This document shows positions 1-10,899 of a DNA stretch of 64,000 nt, piece after piece. The stretch covers positions 31,150,001-31,214,000 of the forward strand of contig NC_088932.1 of the NCBI RefSeq assembly GCF_038396675.1. Reading direction: 5' to 3'. The notes beneath the pieces are model-generated. The model saw only the letters and a list, made by a program, of their open reading frames with translations. It did no database searches and was not told the DNA's origin. The translations under genes and the position numbers were made by a program. The stretch comes from Hydra vulgaris. Taxonomy: Eukaryota > Cnidaria > Hydrozoa > Anthoathecata > Hydridae. How positions within the stretch are numbered: position 1 is the stretch's first letter; each line of letters opens with the position of its first letter.

Positions 1-329
1 TATGAGCAATATTGCAACAGTAGCTCTATCTTTATGGTATGATTTTTACAGCATTACAAAATCAGGAAACCAGTGACAAGTGTGTTTATATTATAGATCA
101 TTATTTGACACTTTCTATTTAATGATAATTTAAGAAAAGATTTGTTTTGTTTCTAAAATGTCTATCAGAGTCTTCCTTCTCCAAGGTAAGTTAGGGTTGC
201 TTTCACCACAGCTTAGATAAGTAGCTTTTACTACAGCTTAGGAGTTTTATCTGCTCCAAATTAAACAAAATGAAGAATTCTTGGTAATTGTTTTGAAAAG
301 TTTGCAATTTTTTAAAATTTAAGGCAATT
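1..329. other. AT-rich sequence, no feature
   Basis: No reading frame, RNA gene or repeat was recognised here. It is ordinary AT-rich DNA like the rest of the window. Confidence 0.4.
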
Positions 330-480
330 CATCAGTTGACCTAAACTGATGCATAATGAACATTTATTGATTGATCTAAATTGATGCATGATGGACATTT
401 GTTGATTGATCTAAACTGATGCATGATGGACATTGATTGATCTAAACTGATTCATGATAAATATTTGATGATTAGTTTCA
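330..480. repeat. Short tandem repeat (minisatellite), about 4 units
   Basis: Four diverged copies of a unit of roughly 25-36 bp lie head to tail. They share the core 'gatctaaactgatgcatgat' followed by 'ggacatt', and unit lengths vary through small deletions. No coding potential is seen. Confidence 0.75.
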
Positions 481-1084
481 ACCGGTGTATTAAACATTTT
501 ATCAAAATAAAAAGAATAAACTTTTTAAAACTATTGAACATCAGTCTTAAAAGAAGAAGAAGCATTTCTAAAAGAAGAGTTATCAGAACTAAGGAAAATT
601 ATCAGTGTCTTATTTAATAAGTTTTATATCAAATCACTTCTGTCTGATTTAAAATCAATTCAAAGGTTAACTCTTTAGATGATATTATTAATCCCATTAA
701 ATCAAAATTCAATAAATTTAAGAAAAGATTAAACTATTAATGCCAACTTTCAAAAAGATGATGTTAATAATACAATTGTAAAAAAAAAAAAAAAAGTAAA
801 GATTGTTTAAGTAACAAGTTAGTTTTTTATCAGTTAAACGTTAAATATTTAAATTTACAGAAAGTCTAATATTTCCGAACCAGCTTAATCAACAATTTCT
901 ATTAATAATGAAATAAATTTTCAATTAAAATACAAGTTTAAAATATTAAAAACTTGGTTATAAAAAAAAAAAGGATTCTTATTTTTTAAATTATAAAAAT
1001 CTTGCACAAAAACAAGAAGCTCGCTCGGTTATTGCAAAAAAAGGAATGGAAAAAGGTAAAAAAAAAAAGAATTATGAAAACAAG
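481..1084. other. AT-rich sequence with oligo-A runs, possible upstream part of the retroelement ORF
   Basis: No clear reading frame. Several A-homopolymers of 9-14 bases occur. Lys-rich short frames near 1010-1085 lead into the SGNH-like remnant that follows, so part of this stretch may belong to the same decayed retroelement. Confidence 0.3.
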
Positions 1085-1604
1085 TAAGCAATGTTGTTAT
1101 TGACAAAGTTTATCCTTATGATAACCAAACTAGCAATTATAAATGGCCAATAGGAACAACTTTAATATGTGGAGACTCTGTCCTAATGGTTAACAAAAAA
1201 AAAAAAAAATGCATAAGTTAGATAAATTTAAAAATAGAATCTTTAGAAGTGCTACCATAAAAGGCATGCATTTTAATCTAATTCCCCTTTAAAAAAAAAC
1301 CTAAAATTGTCCGTCATATTGGAAGAAATAATTAATGTGAAATTGCCATAAAAAAATTAAAAGATCTTTTTAAATCGAACCCATCTTGTTCAACAACCTT
1401 ATCTACAACAATTTGTCAATCAATAATTCAAAAGCTCAACTTACTACAATATCTTTAGTCGATAATTTAAAGCTGAGTAATTATAATATTATTGATAACT
1501 CAAATTTGTCTAATGAACACTTGGGGCTACATGGTTTCCACCTTAATACGCGAGAATCTGGTAGATTAGCCACGAACTTTGTTGCATATTTGAAGTCTAT
1601 TTGA
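1085..1604 (+). pseudogene. Decayed SGNH/GDSL-hydrolase-like ORF of a retroelement
   Basis: Conceptual translation across frames gives 'YKWPIGTTLICGDSVL' near 1138-1185, then 'FRSATIKGMHFNLIP', 'IVRHIGRNN' and, at the end, 'SNEHLGLHGFHLN' with 'RLATNFVAYL'. The GDS block, the H-IG-N block and the final LH-LN block are in the order and spacing of SGNH/GDSL esterase domains, which occur in ORF1 of some CR1/L2-type non-LTR retrotransposons. Frameshifts occur, several next to A-runs, and no continuous reading frame remains. The family call rests on motif order; assignment to a particular LINE is inference. The terminal 72-codon frame (1386-1604) is the longest intact piece. Confidence 0.5.
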
Positions 1605-1877
1605 TAGAAATTCCCATGTGTTTTGGATCACTAAACTTACCTACCAAGTATCAATGATAATCTTAATCTAAATTTTGATTTTTTTAAATTCCAATACACC
1701 TCCCCAAGGCAATGAAGGCCACTACAGTCAAGGAGGCTACTTTAGTTGTGGTTACAATCCTTTCTCAACTTTATAACTCCAAAACATGAACCTTGACGTA
1801 GACCACTGCACGGAGAAATAAGTTAAGCCCAGTACTACCAGGGACGTGGTGGGGATCGAACTCAGAACTCCTTGCTT
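1605..1877. other. Spacer between the SGNH-like remnant and a DNA transposon
   Basis: No ORF or RNA gene is supported. The region is somewhat less AT-rich than its surroundings and ends at the direct repeat ttgctt (1872-1877) that flanks the next element. Confidence 0.3.
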
Positions 1878-2107
1878 ATAGTAAGTGACCAGGGGTTGAT
1901 ATTTGACCAGGGCAGGAGCCAGGTTTTGATAAAATATAGCTGGGGCCAGGTTTGTGACCTGGGCTGCATAAACATTTATACATCCTAAAGTATATTTTTT
2001 TAATTCAAAATTCATGTTATACTTTGTATATATATGCATATATAAAAATCATTATGATCAACATGATCATCATCATTATCATGATGATGATCATCATCAT
2101 TATCTTC

Positions 2108-2205
2108 AACAGCACAAAAGAGGAAAGCTAAAGCCTGATGATCATTATCATGATCATGATCATGATGATGATCATCAGGCTTTAGCCTTTCTCTTTTATG
2201 CTGTT
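2108..2205. repeat. Palindrome, about 38-bp arms with a (gat/cat)-rich centre
   Basis: The left arm begins aacagcacaaaagagg and runs to the gatgatcat block. The right arm, ending 'ctcttttatgctgtt' at 2205, is its reverse complement with about three mismatches. The centre consists of gatcat/atgatg units, and similar units precede it from about 2055. His/Asp-rich frames on both strands are an artefact of the repeat. Confidence 0.85.
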
Positions 2206-2569
2206 TCTCTAATATAAACAATCAAGAGCATTTTTTTTCTTAACTAAAGCTCATTCATACAATATGTAAGGCACTCTCTTCAACTTTTCTTATTTCTACG
2301 ACTACCATTTTGACTCTACATGCTGATACCTAAATTACTTTAATCTTTTCTAACAAACGTTGTTCAATACAACATTTTTTCTAATCTGTCTAAGATTATG
2401 CCTCCTTTACTTGTCTTGCTAGAGTCACACAACACATCCAGCTGATCATCTTCTCTTTCGGAAAATACTACACCATATAAATACTAAAGTTTATATAACA
2501 ATGAAAGGGTATTGTATGCCAGCATCTAAACAAATAGCAAACACATATGTTTATATCCATATTATGTAT

Positions 2570-4160
2570 GCATAAAGTGCATCTTAAAAGCTTTTATTCC
2601 TTCTGAAATAAAAGTTGGGAAGCTTTTATTACTCCTCTTCAATTTCAAGTCAAGCCTACTCCACATTTTTCACCATCATTCATTCTACTCCATATTTTTC
2701 ACCATCTTGAGCAGTTGCTTTATTAAATATTAATAATTTTTTTCATCTTTTTTACAAGAAAATCTCTCTTAAGAACAAATGTCCTTTTATTATTGCAAGA
2801 AGCCAATGTTAAAAAGTCCAGGCTGATGTTAAGCTTTGTTATTCTCATTTTACTAAATCTTGTATCTTATCTCAGATGGTTTTGATATTGGTTAGTCTTC
2901 AATAATCTGATTAACTAAAGTAAGTCTAACATTTAACCTCTAATTTATTTGTCTGATCTTTTTACTTCTCCCCAGAATAAAGCAGAGTTATTTGCAAAGA
3001 AATCTTACTCTAAATTGACTCTTGAATATAATGGCCATACTCTTCCTGACAGTTAAACAGATTAACCCATTGTTAAACATTGAAATCATTCTGGCTTTCA
3101 ATGCTAAAGTTAATTCTCAATTAAACATTTCTACAATTTGTGCTCCAGAACAGATTTCCATCATAGTCTTAAAAAAGTGTTCTCCAAGACTCTCTTCAAT
3201 TTTTGCTAAACTTTTAAAAAGTGCTAAACAAGTAGCTGCAATTTTTCAAAACTCAAGAAAACATTTTGACTTTTTTAACTATCCTACAAGTTATCCTATG
3301 ATTAGTCTTCACTCTGTAATTAGTTTCTTTATATAAGGTTTTGAGGTTATTAAAATATTTCTTTCTAACTGCAGTATTAAAGTTATTCTTGAAGGCCTAT
3401 CCTCTTCTTTATTTCAAATAGATTTAAGGGTAATGCAAGGTTTTATCTTTGCTCCTGTATTGTTTCTTATCTACAATAATGATCTTCATGAAATCTAAAG
3501 TGGTTCTATTTGCTGACGACTCAACTTTACACTCTTGTCTTGACAAAAAATCCTCACTTTTTAATTGCTTAGAACAAGCAGCCGACACTCTCTTCTGTAA
3601 CAACTCTGATCTCTCTTCTGTAACAGCCTAAGGCTAGCAGTGGCTTATGGATTTTATTTCTGGACTTAAAATCCACAATTTTTTTTAGACAACAAAACTC
3701 ATTTATTTACTGAGAAAAAATATTGCAATATTGTTTGCATTCCTATATTGACAAATAACAACCTTCTTACTCTCAGACAAAGTCTAAAAGCACATTGTAA
3801 TTAGAGCTGCTTTATCTGCCAAGCTTGAGCCACTTTCCCATTGTTGCAAGGTTGCATTTTTTTCTTTTTTCTACAAATATAATCATGGTCAATGCTCAAA
3901 CGAACTATCATCTCTATAACAATAAACCAAAACTCATTCTTGCTTGTCTTTTTATTTAACAAGTCGAATCCTTTTACTGTATCTGTCCCCTCATGCTTAC
4001 AAAACTTTTATTAATCCAGTTTTTTCCTTGAACATAAAAAAAAACCTTACAACTTACAACCTTTTAAGTCTTCAGTTGTACGTTTTCTAGTATTTTAACT
4101 TATTCTCAATTTTAAAGTAACTGATAGCTTAATAGTGGTTGCCTGCAATCTTGTTGGAAA
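2570..4160 (+). pseudogene. Decayed jockey-like LINE: RT and 3' region
   Basis: The plus strand carries, in order, pieces matching the better-preserved LINE at 6590-8160: 'AELFAKKSYSKLTLEYNGH' near 2985, 'VLKKCSPRLSSIFAKL' near 3165, 'FPSSYP-ISLHSVIS'-like residues near 3280, the RT active-site region 'VVLFADDSTLHSCLDKK' (FADD) at about 3494-3545, and a 3' part with 'FYKYNHGQCSNELSSL' and 'CSKTFINPVF'-like residues up to about 4100. In jockey/CR1-type elements these are RT fingers, palm and thumb and the C-terminal domain. Many frameshifts and a deletion between 3340 and 3360 break the frame. It lies inside the inverted-repeat element at 1878-4362. Confidence 0.6.
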
Positions 4161-4389
4161 TAAATAAGAGTTTAAAAATATATAAATGTATGCCAGTATT
4201 TTATAAATAGTAAATGTTAGCATAAAATTATAATATATTAAGTATTATAAATTTTTTTCTAGCGCCAGGTATCAACCCCGCCTAAATCTTATAACTTTGC
4301 CAGGGCTGGGTTTGCAAAAAGTCTCATTTTTAGCCAGGGCCAGGGTCCCTGTCACTTACTATTTGCTTATGGGGTAATTAAGGGCCAAA

Positions 4390-5610
4390 TACCTGAAAAA
4401 TAATATTTAGATATTCATTCATTGAGATATTCAGCAAAATATTTGTATGCCCCTCCTAAGTTTAAAATACTTAGAGGTAATAATAAACCTTTTATAACTA
4501 AAGACTTATGAAAAGCAATTATGGTCCGCTCTAGATTATATAAAAAATTCCTTAATGATAAATCTGATACTTTGGGGCTAATGTACAAAAAACAAAAAAA
4601 CAGGGTGGTAAATTTGAACTGTAAACTAAAGAAAATTTACTTTGGGCTTATTAACATGCTCTCGATTTCAGATACATTTCTCTAGAAGTTAACTAAACCT
4701 TTCAGATAAATCAGGAAATTTTAAAGAATGCATAACTTTCGTTGAAAATGGTAATATTATCTCTGACAACTCTTTGTTGACTTTTTTTATTTTTAATAAC
4801 TAAATTATTTCACAAATGTTGCAGTGCCATCTAGTAGTACAGACCTCATACATTTTTCTTTATTTTCTTGCTATCTAGACCCAGTTGATGCAGTTATTAA
4901 AAAGTATATTGATCATCTCAGTATAATAAACATAAATAAAAAATTCACACATAGTTTCCAGTTCCGCCAAATTATACCTGATGATAATACAAAAATTATA
5001 GGGTCTATGAGCAATAAGAAAAAGATTAGTGGTGATATACCAACTTTTATATTAAAATCTTATATGGTTCACTTTAGGGACAGTCTTACAGATTGCATAA
5101 ATAATAATATCCATAATGGTAAATTCCCGTCACTTCTAAAAATGGCTGATGCTATACAGTGTTTTGAGAAGAATGACCCACCAGACAAGTTGAACTACAA
5201 CTGTTCAATTAATATTCTACCAGCCTTCTCTAAAGTTTTTGAAATTATTTTAGATGAACAAATCATGATATTTATTGAGCCTTAAGAGAACTTTGCGGAT
5301 GATAACACAATTTATGCTTGTGATTATAGCTTTGAGAAGGTTATTTTTAATTTCCAAAAAGAAGCAACCAACACCATCAATTGGTTTCAGTTTAAATCTA
5401 TGGTCGCTAACACAGATAAGTTCAAATTTCTTTTAGTTGACTTAAAAAAGACAAAAAATCTATCGCTAAAAATAGGCCATAGAAACATTTTTGCCTTCGA
5501 TAAGGTTTAACTACCAGATACAACAATTGATAAAGATCTAAAGTGGGGAAATACATTAAATAGTTATGCAGTAAGCTAATGGTAAATGTTTTCACTTTCA
5601 CGCATAACAA
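4390..5610 (+). pseudogene. Decayed non-LTR retrotransposon RT, second family
   Basis: The longest frame (4824-5285, 153 codons) has 'KKKISGDIPTFILKS' (the usual K-SGDIP-KILK block before the RT fingers), then 'FPSLLKMADAIQCFEKNDP' and 'SINILPAFSKVFEIIL', matching the LINE RT pattern KLADV-P-HKK-D ... ISILPA-SKVFE. From 5287 another frame gives 'FADDNTIYACDYSFEKVIF', the catalytic FADD motif followed by thumb-region residues up to about 5515. The FADD block follows almost directly after SKVFE, so the RT palm is deleted internally. Upstream (4440-4680) a frame resembling the endonuclease-RT linker is visible. It is distinct from the jockey-like LINE flanking it. Confidence 0.6.
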
Positions 5611-5750
5611 ATTTTTATTCACGTGATAAATCTATTTTGCTGTTTATTGTTTTTTTTGTTTAACTTTTCTTATCGCCCTCTAATTTGAAAGTTTTGTTCA
5701 AAAAAAGATGACTAATAAATACTAATATATTAACTTAAAAAATAAATTAA

Positions 5751-5806
5751 ATGAACTCTATTTATTAGTTTGTATTAAATAATACAAACTAATTAATAGA
5801 GTTCAT
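5751..5806. repeat. Palindrome, about 26-bp arms
   Basis: 'atgaactctatttattag' on the left is mirrored by 'ctaattaatagagttcat' on the right around a 4-base centre, with one mismatch. It lies just after the decayed LINE. Confidence 0.8.
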
Positions 5807-5824
5807 AAAAAAGCTTTAAGTATA

Positions 5825-6580
5825 GTTTAAATTCAGGTCAGGTCAGGTTTAAGATCATCATGATCACCCTGCTACTAGTATCATGCAACTCAGTACTACC
5901 TGCCCCATGCCCTGCTGCCTTGTGGGTGTACTTTTTTAGGCAAATGCTAGAAGAAACAAACACTGACTTAAAAATTCCCTTCCTTGGTTGAGTAAAGGCT
6001 AGAGATAACGTCTCAAAAAAAATACTCATCTTGGGCAGATGTTAACTGCATTCAGCTACTGTCATCTAGGAGGCCTCCTAGTCAAAGACTTTAGGGGTAA
6101 GCAGAATAATTCTGCTGACCAGTCTTAAACCTCTTCTTCATCTATTAGGTTGGCAAAGATGTAAATCTGTGTTACATTGTTTCCTGCCTAGGATGATGAA
6201 TGCTGGATCTTGACTCTACTCATAGGTTTTTACTTGTGCCTCCTTGATAGTGGCTATGCAACTCTTCCTGTTATCTCCAAATAAGGGTACAGCTTTAAAA
6301 CTCAGTTAAATGGTTCTGAGGCGGGCTTGTAGTAAGATTTCCAGAACTCTGTGGTAGCTCTCAGAGAGGCTGATTCCATTAACAGCAGCAAAATATCAAA
6401 GTATTAACAATGTCATGTTGCCTATGGATGGTGTCCCTATAAATACTTTTAATGTGCATTGTAGCGGTGAACTGTCATGTTACGATGAATTGTTATATGT
6501 AACAACTTAGGGTTAATTAACAAGACTGAGACAATAGCATAGCTCGTTGCTTTGGAGGTTGTTTTCTATCTAAGAATGAG
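5825..6580. repeat. Dispersed repeat, probably LINE 5' region
   Basis: The start ('aggtcaggt', then 'atcatcatgat' and 'ctgctactag') recurs in diverged form at about 31885-31930. It directly precedes endonuclease-coding LINE sequence, so it is probably the LINE 5' untranslated part or an older fragment. A 63-codon minus-strand frame (5838-6029) has no recognisable content. Confidence 0.35.
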
Positions 6581-6589
6581 TCAAGTTCT

Positions 6590-8160
6590 CTTTAAATTTA
6601 AATTAAGTTTAAACGAGTCAAGTTCTCTTTAAACATATAAAACCATCCCCACCAACTAACGGTTTTAATATACCTTTTTCAAATATTTGTGGTCTGCAAA
6701 GCAACCTTCCATCAGTTGAATCTTACCTCTTGCTTGCTCCTAGTGAGACTAATTTAAATTCCTCAATTCCTTCTTTAGATTTCAGTGTTGATGGGTACTA
6801 TCCTATGATTCGTAAAGACTCCAATAGTCACATGCTAGGCTTGGAGGTATACATATACATCAATTCATCTATTTTCGAGTATAATCAGATTTGAATCCTT
6901 TTATGTGATTCTGCTTAGTACCTCTTCATTATCACCTTTTTCTTTGTTCTTTATTGTTATCCTTCTTCCCAAGACTGCACTCTTTTAGATGTAATATCTG
7001 ATCAAATTAAACATGCTCTTTCTTTTTACCCCTCCGCCAATATTGTTATTATTGGTGACTTTAATGCTCATCACACTGAATGACTTAACTCTAATGTCAC
7101 AGACCCTGTTGACAACAAAACCTATTACTTCTACATTTTTCAATCACCTACTCAGATAGTTAACTTTGTGACTTATTTTTTTTGACAAACCTAATCATTT
7201 ATCTTCACTCCTTGATCTATGTCTTGTCTCTGATCCTAGCTTGTGTTCAGTTTATCTTTTTCCTTCCTTAGGTAGTGACCATGCAATGATCTCTATAAAT
7301 CTTTCATTTCGTACTTACTTTTTGGACTTACCTTATCTATTTAATAAATGTTTGACTGAGTCTTGTTTTCCTGCCTGATGGAAAATGACATTTGTTGTTC
7401 CAATTTTCAAAAACTCTGGTGAACATTCTGACCCCTCCAATTATTGTCTGATCAGTTTTCTTTCTGTTATTTTCAAGGTCTTTGAGTCTTTGATAAACAA
7501 ATGTCTCACATCCAATCTTGAGTCAAATAACTTACTCTTATACAATTAATACAGTTTTCGATCCTCTACCATTAACTTGTTAACTGCTGTGACTGAAAGA
7601 TTTTATCGTGCATTAGGTGGAGGTGGAGAGGCTAGGGCTATTGCTCTTGACATAACTAAAGTTTTTGACAAAGTTTGGCATGCTTATCTTCTCCATAAGC
7701 TTGCTTCATTTGGTTTATCTGGGAAGGTTTTTGAGATTATCAAATTGTTTCTTTCTAACTGTTTTATTAAAGTCATCCTTAAAAGCCAACACTCTTCTTT
7801 ATTTCCAGTAACTTCTGGGATACCTCAAGGTTCTATCCTTGGTCCTGTTTTGTTTCTTATCTACATTAATGATTTTCCCGACAACCTTACATCTAAAGTA
7901 GTCTTGACAAAAACTCTTCTTTTTTTGATCGCTTAGAACAGGCAGCCAATCTTGAATCAGATCTCACTTCTGTAACATATCGAGGCTCACAGTGGCTTGT
8001 AAATTTTAACTCCAATAAAACTCAGTTATTTACTGCAAACAACTATTGCAGTACTGTCGACATTCTTTAATGAACGACAACCCTCTCACTTAATCCTCTT
8101 TTTTATGTGTTCTTAGATTTTCATCTACTACTTCTTTTTTTCTATTCTGATTCATTCCCA
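6590..8160 (+). pseudogene. Jockey-like LINE: endonuclease and RT, truncated
   Basis: Endonuclease-like residues come first: 'NICGLQSNLPSVESYLL' near 6685, then 'NIVIIGDFNAHHTE' near 7040, the GDFNAHH motif of AP-type LINE endonucleases. After a deletion near 7330-7360 the RT domain follows, best preserved at 7577-7936 (119 codons): 'ARAIALDITKVFDKVWHAYL' (palm motif A), 'VTSGIPQGSILGPVLFLIYI' (PQGS...LGP motif) and 'NDFPDNL'. The catalytic FADD segment just after is deleted (7900-7920). Thumb-like 'NSNKTQLF' follows and homology fades by about 8160. Stops and shifts throughout mean it cannot encode a working enzyme. This is the best reference in the window for the other jockey-like pieces. 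Confidence 0.75.
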
Positions 8161-8690
8161 ACTTAATAGTGGCAGCAAGGAAGTTATAGAGCATAGAAAC
8201 AGTTGACAGAAGACTTGAAAAGTTGAAGGTTCTATGAGTAAGGAAAACATGAAGATGGGAGAGTGTTCCAAAGCTTTGAAGTGCAGGAAAAAAAACTACA
8301 CAAATAAAAGTTTTTAGAGCATGCAGGGACAGATGCAGTAAAAGAAAGAGACTTTGCTGAATGACGAGTCAAGTTAGATTGAGTTTTAGTTGATGGAACA
8401 ATCTTACCAGATGCTAATTTAGCAATTAATTGTATATATGGTTTCCATGAAAGTAGTAAACGATAATCCTAGAAGATGTAAAGAAGAGGAGTCAGTGAGA
8501 GGGTAGACATTTATTAATATAGGAATGTCTACAGTAATGCGATAGTTGTTTGCAACTAATACTATTTGCAATTGCTGTTTGCAACTACCTCCTAAAGGCT
8601 TTATATATAATGATACATGCTGTACATTATATAGAGCCATCTTGCTCTGGAATGCTCTAGATAACGAGACCATGTTCCCAAAAAGTCTTT
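8161..8690 (-). pseudogene. LINE 3'-end fragment in inverse orientation
   Basis: Read on the minus strand from 8690 to 8161, this gives the thumb and C-terminal part of the same jockey-like LINE: 'NYRITVDIPILINVYPLTDS' with 'SSSLHLLGLSFTT' in the 8419-8673 frame, then 'KLWNTLPSSCFPYS'-like residues nearer 8250. It abuts the plus-strand LINE at about 8160, giving a head-on junction. Such a junction can arise by twin-priming inversion during retrotransposition or by two insertions. Confidence 0.65.
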
Positions 8691-8699
8691 AGGTGTTCA

Positions 8700-9522
8700 A
8701 AAATCATATAAAGATATGGTAATAATTGCATTTGTAAAATTTGTTATTTTTAAAATTGCGTTTTATTTTATACTGACCTATATCTTTAGCAAGGATTGTA
8801 TTATTATAATTTTTTTTTTATTGGATAATTTTATTGAATAGTAATTTTTCATGGCATTTTTTTTTGAAACAACCGTAATATTTCATGACACTTATATGTA
8901 AGTGTACTATCTATAAAGTTAAATGTGTTGATTTAAGTTAGTTTTAATGTTAAAACTAACTTGTAAAAATCAACTTGAAATAAATTTTTTAAATTAAATT
9001 AAATTAAAAAATAATATATTTAAAATATCGTTTTTAAAATACATTATTTTTCTATTAATAAGTTAGTCTCAATTAAATTTTACACATTTCTGTTTGAACA
9101 AAAATAAATATAATAGTGACTGTTTCTTATTTTTGTTGATACCAATTCCAATACCAATACAATAATAATATTTCAATACAATAATAATAATAATAATTCC
9201 AATTAACTGCAGCATAATTAAATTAAATAGTTCAACATAAACATAACTGGCAACATAATTAACATAATTAACATAAATAACTTGAATCTTTGAGTTTAAT
9301 TATTTTGGTTTTTCAACAAAAAGTTATTCAAAAACCCAAAGTATGTTACTTTTCGTACGTTGCAAAAACATTATCAAAAAAATTTTAACATTTGACAACT
9401 TTTTTTTTATTGAAACAATTGTAATTTTTCATAACATTTTTTTTTTAAACAATCGTAATATTCGTACCGTAATATATATTATAAACCGTAATAGATATAT
9501 TATAAAAATTTTAATATCATAC
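8700..9522. other. AT-rich intronic or 3'-flanking DNA with short microsatellites
   Basis: No exon of the neighbouring Dispatched-like gene was found here. It contains a short palindrome (8938-8962, 'aagttagttttaatg' and its inverse) and imprecise (aat)n runs at about 9140-9205. The segment 9060-9110 is plain AT-rich DNA. Confidence 0.35.
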
Positions 9523-9840
9523 CAGCAATAAATGTAGTAATAGCACCCATTAAAACAGCAGGTCCAATGTTTTTCAAAGAGTTCAAAGTTCTTTCAACTT
9601 TGTTATCTTTTATGGAAGAAGCAAGATAGGCTATACTATAGTGCAGTGTAAAATCTGCTGACAAACCTGCTGCCACAGAAAAAATAATTGACTCCATAAT
9701 ATTTAAATGCCATCCACACAGAACTAACACACCAATTGTTACAGAAAGTATAAAAGTGATTGTAATGATTGAATAAATACTAAGAAGGATGTTCCATGTT
9801 GTAAGAAGTATAACAATAAATGCAACACCAACAGAAATTC
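9523..9840 (-). CDS. Dispatched-like transporter, exon with TM8-TM10 region
   Basis: Translated, this exon reads '(G)ISVGVAFIVILLTTW', a long hydrophobic stretch, 'GWHLNIMESIIFSVAAGLS', then 'ADFTLHYSIAYLASSI' and 'LKNIGPAVLMGAITTFIA'. The GLSADFTLHY block is the TM10 motif of the RND fold; its Asp is part of the ion-coupling site in Dispatched/Patched. It opens after a tttttaag acceptor (phase 1, completing a Gly codon from the exon at 10074) and ends before a gtatga donor. Length is 318 bases (2 + 105 codons + 1), matching both neighbours in phase. The next exon, which should carry TM11-12, was not found in 1-9522. A start at Met 9730 would be an artefact, because the exon is open upstream to its splice acceptor. 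Confidence 0.88.
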
Positions 9841-10073
9841 CTTAAAAATAGTAATATATGTATTTTTGAAAAATATAATAAATTAGCATTTTTAAAAAAA
9901 AAAAAAAACAACCATAAATGAATATCAAAAACGAAATAGTAAACTATTTTGTTTTTATTATACAAGCCAACATAAATGAGTATATACAAGCCAATATAAA
10001 TGAGTATTGTTAACAAAAGCAACAAAACAAGTAATCAATTTAAATAAAAACATTTACAAAAAAAAAAAAATAC

Positions 10074-10253
10074 CAAGTGATTGTTTAGTTCCTTCAAAGA
10101 GACTTTTTTGTAAATCATAAAATTGTAGAGGAAGTCTCCACCATGATTCTCGAAAATTTTTAGTTGTAGCATTTTTTATTTGGATAGAAAACCATTTATC
10201 AAGATCATTATAAGCAGCATCACTTAATGAGTATTGTAGAGAATATAGAAAGT
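10074..10253 (-). CDS. Dispatched-like transporter, exon for the second extracellular loop
   Basis: This 180-base exon encodes 'FLYSLQYSLSDAAYNDLDKW' and 'FRESWWRLPLQFYDLQKSLF', ending 'GTKQSL'. In Dispatched proteins this position, between TM7 and TM8, is extracellular. Boundaries: acceptor tttttag before 10253, donor gtattt after 10074. Phase fits on both sides: it opens with two bases completing an Asn codon with the last base of the 19864-21856 exon, and closes with one base completing Gly with the 9840 exon. A 9.6 kb intron full of transposons separates it from the upstream exon; the intron to the next exon is only 233 bases. Confidence 0.8.
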
Positions 10254-10429
10254 CTAAAAATAATTTTAATTACATATAAATATATTATCATGATCACAAT
10301 CATCATAACTACCATCCTCTTCTTCCTCATCATCCACCTTCTCTTCTATTATCTTCTACCTCGACAACATCATTTTTTAAAAATTACTTTAAAAAACAAA
10401 CGAGTCTGCAAGCAACCAATAATTTAGTT

Positions 10430-10640
10430 ACCAGAAAACAATAAATATTGTAAAATAAAAAGAAAACCGTAGTTAGGAAAAAGTCAGGAAAACATGAAGG
10501 GAGAGAATTCTAAATCATTAACAAGTTTTTAGAGCATGAAACAAATACAGTAAAAGGATGCATTCAGCAAGAACAAAGAGTGTTTGATGGTAGCTAAATA
10601 GCGCTAAATGAAATGGTTGATGGATTCAATTTGGCTATCA
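10430..10640 (-). pseudogene. Short LINE 3'-end remnant
   Basis: Words such as 'gtcaggaaaacatgaag', 'agtttttagagcatg' and 'acagtaaaaggatg' match the minus-oriented LINE 3' ends at 8220-8350 and 40800-40920 in the same order. Strongly decayed; no frame remains. Confidence 0.5.
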
Positions 10641-10899
10641 ATATTTTATTTTGAAGTATTTGTTTTTATTTATAAAAAAACACTGTTGGATGTCCTTTAA
10701 TACATACACCCTGAAATATATGTTTATTGCTGATATTTCAAATGTTGCTTAATGTTAGATGTTAAAAGTTTTAGTTTAAAACTTAATCATGAAGTTAAAA
10801 CATCATGCTACAGAATGACAAAAAAAAATTAATCTCTTTGAAAGGTATATTACAAAAAAATATAATTTCTTGTAAAGATACGAGTCTTGTCGACTCTCG

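Larger units (their letters stand above)
1878..4362. mobile_element. DNA-transposon-like element with terminal inverted repeats, containing a LINE insertion
   Basis: The left end reads 'atagtaagtgac' followed by 'caggggttga'. The right end at 4351-4362 is its exact inverse, 'gtcacttactat'. The hexamer ttgctt occurs immediately outside both ends (1872-1877, 4363-4368), as expected of a target-site duplication. Inside both ends, blocks containing 'ccagggc' or 'gccagg' recur in inverted orientation over about 80 bp, like subterminal transposase-binding repeats. No transposase is visible, so it is nonautonomous. Most of its interior (about 2570-4160) is a decayed LINE, probably a later insertion. 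The superfamily is undetermined: the duplication could be 6 bp, or 8 bp if the ends are shifted. Confidence 0.55.

Noticed and set aside
2012..2221. His/Asp-rich small proteins on both strands
   Set aside because: Translations of gatcat/atgatg repeats in a palindrome; a metal-binding peptide is not supported.
9780..10025. Hydrophobic 81-codon minus frame
   Set aside because: It runs out of frame over the transporter exon and its flanking intron; no support.
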